This document shows, piece after piece, positions 12,550 through 13,774 of a stretch of 13,774 bases of DNA. The notes beneath the pieces were generated by a model. The model saw nothing but the letters and a program-made list of their open reading frames with translations, made no database searches and had not been told where the DNA came from. Every line of letters starts with the position of its first letter. Position 1 is the first letter of the stretch. The position numbers and the translations under genes were made by a program. Source of the DNA: Fibrobacterales bacterium (GTDB lineage Bacteria > Fibrobacterota > Fibrobacteria > Fibrobacterales > Fibrobacteraceae); NCBI GenBank assembly GCA_025997455.1, contig BNUP01000054.1:1-13774 (forward strand), given 5' to 3'.

Positions 12550-13774
12550 ATGGGTATTTATCTCAATCCGGGCAACTCCGAGTTCGCATCCTCTCTGCGT
12601 AGTGAAATTTATGTGGATAAAAGCGGGTTAATATCTGTAACAAATAAAAGACTTGGGACAAAACAACGGTATCTTTGCGTTAGTCGACCCCGGCGTTTTG
12701 GCAAAACCATGGCGGGAGAGATGATTTCTGCATATTATAGCCGAGGCTCAGATTCAAGGGAATTGTTTAAGAATTTAAAAATTTCGCAAGACTCGTCTTT
12801 TGAAGAGCATTTGGGCAAGCATAATGTGTTTTTTCTAAATATCCAAAAATTTTGGAGCGAAACACACGATATCGAAAAAATGAAAGGTTTAATGCAAAAA
12901 TATTTACTTTGGAATTTGCAACAACAATACCCACAAGTGCCTTATTTTGATAAAACAAACCTAACTGAGTCACTAAGGGATATTTTTGTGCAAACAGGAG
13001 AAGGTTTTGTTTTTGTTATCGATGAATGGGATTGCCTATTCAGAGAAGTTAAGGATGATCCCGAACTTTGGAAAGTCTATCTTGATTTTTTGCGGAACTT
13101 GCTCAAAGATGCAGAATATACAGAACTAGTTTATATGACCGGTATTTTGCCAATAAAAAAATACGGCTCGCACTCCGCACTCAATATGTTTACCGAGTAC
13201 TCTATGACTGCCCCTATGGAATTTGCGGAGTTTGTTGGTTTTACCGAATCCGAAGTAGAAGATTTATGTAAAAAATATGGAATGGATTTTGATGAGACCA
13301 AACGATGGTACGATGGCTACATCTTTCCGAAGGTAGGGAGTGTTTATAACCCAAAGTCAGTAGTCGAGGCAATGCTACATAAAGAATTTAATAATTATTG
13401 GACAAAAACAGAAACTTATGAGGCTCTTAAAATCTATATAGAAATGAATTTTGACGGGTTAAAGGAGGCAGTAGTTCGTTTGCTCGGTGGTGATAGAATC
13501 AAAATCAATCCCAACAAATTTTCAAATGATATGGCGACATTTGAAAGTATGGACGATGTGTTCACACTTTTGGTACATCTTGGATATTTGGGATACAATA
13601 GGGATAATCAAGAAGTATTCATCCCTAATAGTGAAGTAGCATCAGAGTTTGTGAATGCCATCGAAGGGGCGAACTGGAAACCTGTGGTTGATGCTATAAA
13701 AGCCTCCGACCAACTGATACAAAACACTTGGCAAAAAAACGCAACTGAAGTAGCGGAGGCAATAGATACCGCAC
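12550..13774 (+). CDS. AAA-ATPase_like (PF09820-type) protein, partial, 408+ aa
   Basis: The frame is open from ATG 12550 to the end of the window, so the gene is cut at its 3' end. The N-terminus NPGNSEFASSLRSEIYVDKSGLI is the family's usual opening. A Walker A-like SRPRRFGKT (45-53) has the GKT but replaces the first Gly, and Walker B is FVFVIDEWD (153-161). Further family phrases are KKYGSHSALNMFTEYSM, EFVGFTESEVEDLCKKYG, WYDGYIF and VYNPKSVVEAM. The region after residue 290 is a helical variable part; a PD-(D/E)XK domain is expected beyond the window. It is a different branch from the ATPase at 8205 (RPRRFGKT versus NRARQYGKT). No RBS; CTATCTT ends 7 nt before the ATG. It is divergent from the glycan operon. 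Cellular role unknown. Confidence 0.88.
   Translation, partial: MGIYLNPGNSEFASSLRSEIYVDKSGLISVTNKRLGTKQRYLCVSRPRRFGKTMAGEMISAYYSRGSDSRELFKNLKISQDSSFEEHLGKHNVFFLNIQKFWSETHDIEKMKGLMQKYLLWNLQQQYPQVPYFDKTNLTESLRDIFVQTGEGFVFVIDEWDCLFREVKDDPELWKVYLDFLRNLLKDAEYTELVYMTGILPIKKYGSHSALNMFTEYSMTAPMEFAEFVGFTESEVEDLCKKYGMDFDETKRWYDGYIFPKVGSVYNPKSVVEAMLHKEFNNYWTKTETYEALKIYIEMNFDGLKEAVVRLLGGDRIKINPNKFSNDMATFESMDDVFTLLVHLGYLGYNRDNQEVFIPNSEVASEFVNAIEGANWKPVVDAIKASDQLIQNTWQKNATEVAEAIDTA

Noticed and set aside
1..13774. CRISPR arrays, tRNA and rRNA genes
   Set aside because: No regularly spaced direct repeats, cloverleaf with TTCRA arm or rRNA core sequence was seen on either strand by reading.

Overview
The window most resembles a moderately AT-rich, host-associated Gram-negative of the Fibrobacterota / wider FCB type. 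This is an inference from gene content: a type IV major pilin with the short MKATKKG leader, DUF2335 membrane protein, AAA-ATPase_like/PD-(D/E)XK proteins, several small toxin-antitoxin modules, and TAnnTTTG-like -10 elements. No rRNA or tRNA gene is present to confirm it.

Left end (1-1240). Bases 1-240 are pyrimidine and poly-C low-complexity sequence that looks like poor-quality read end. They are followed by the 5' part of a polyprenyl-phosphate sugar transferase gene. That gene is broken by a fold-back: an 87-bp perfect inverted repeat (866-952 / 1097-1183) encloses the next part of the same gene on the opposite strand. This is either an amplification/assembly chimera or a real inversion.

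Accessory strip (1245-4512, + strand). In order: an unrecognised 58-aa gene; an intergenic cluster of hairpins; a two-gene module with a PIN-domain toxin; a 23-codon remnant resembling a downstream antitoxin; a type IV pilin with its own terminator; a three-gene cassette (68-aa protein, DUF2335 protein, small tail-anchored protein); and an antitoxin gene followed by a truncated YoeB-like toxin. The last two cassettes start with nearly the same 49-bp promoter/RBS leader, although the genes behind it are unrelated.

Glycan strip (4519-12514). A 692-aa GT-C membrane glycosyltransferase (+) carries a G9 tract in mid-gene. It converges on a second GT39-type gene (-) that is frameshifted at a 7-base A/T run. 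On the - strand, upstream of that, lie an AAA ATPase with a C-terminal nuclease-like domain, a family 2 polyprenol-phosphate glycosyltransferase, a GtrA-family protein and a third GT39-type transferase. The last three form a GtrA/GtrB/GtrC-like set: GT2 charges a polyprenyl phosphate with a sugar, GtrA probably helps translocate it, and GT39 transfers it to a surface glycan on the outer face. The last 51 bp of the 692-aa gene reappear at 8152-8202 as a tail with its own stop codon, marking a past recombination or cassette replacement around the frameshifted GT39.

Right end (12550-13774, +). A second, different AAA-ATPase_like gene runs off the window. It is divergent from the GT39 gene across a 35-bp spacer holding a symmetric AAGATAG/CTATCTT dyad. 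Both ATPase genes have CTATnTT exactly 7 nt before the ATG and no Shine-Dalgarno sequence, suggesting leaderless messages.

No CRISPR array, tRNA, rRNA, integrase or transposase was seen.
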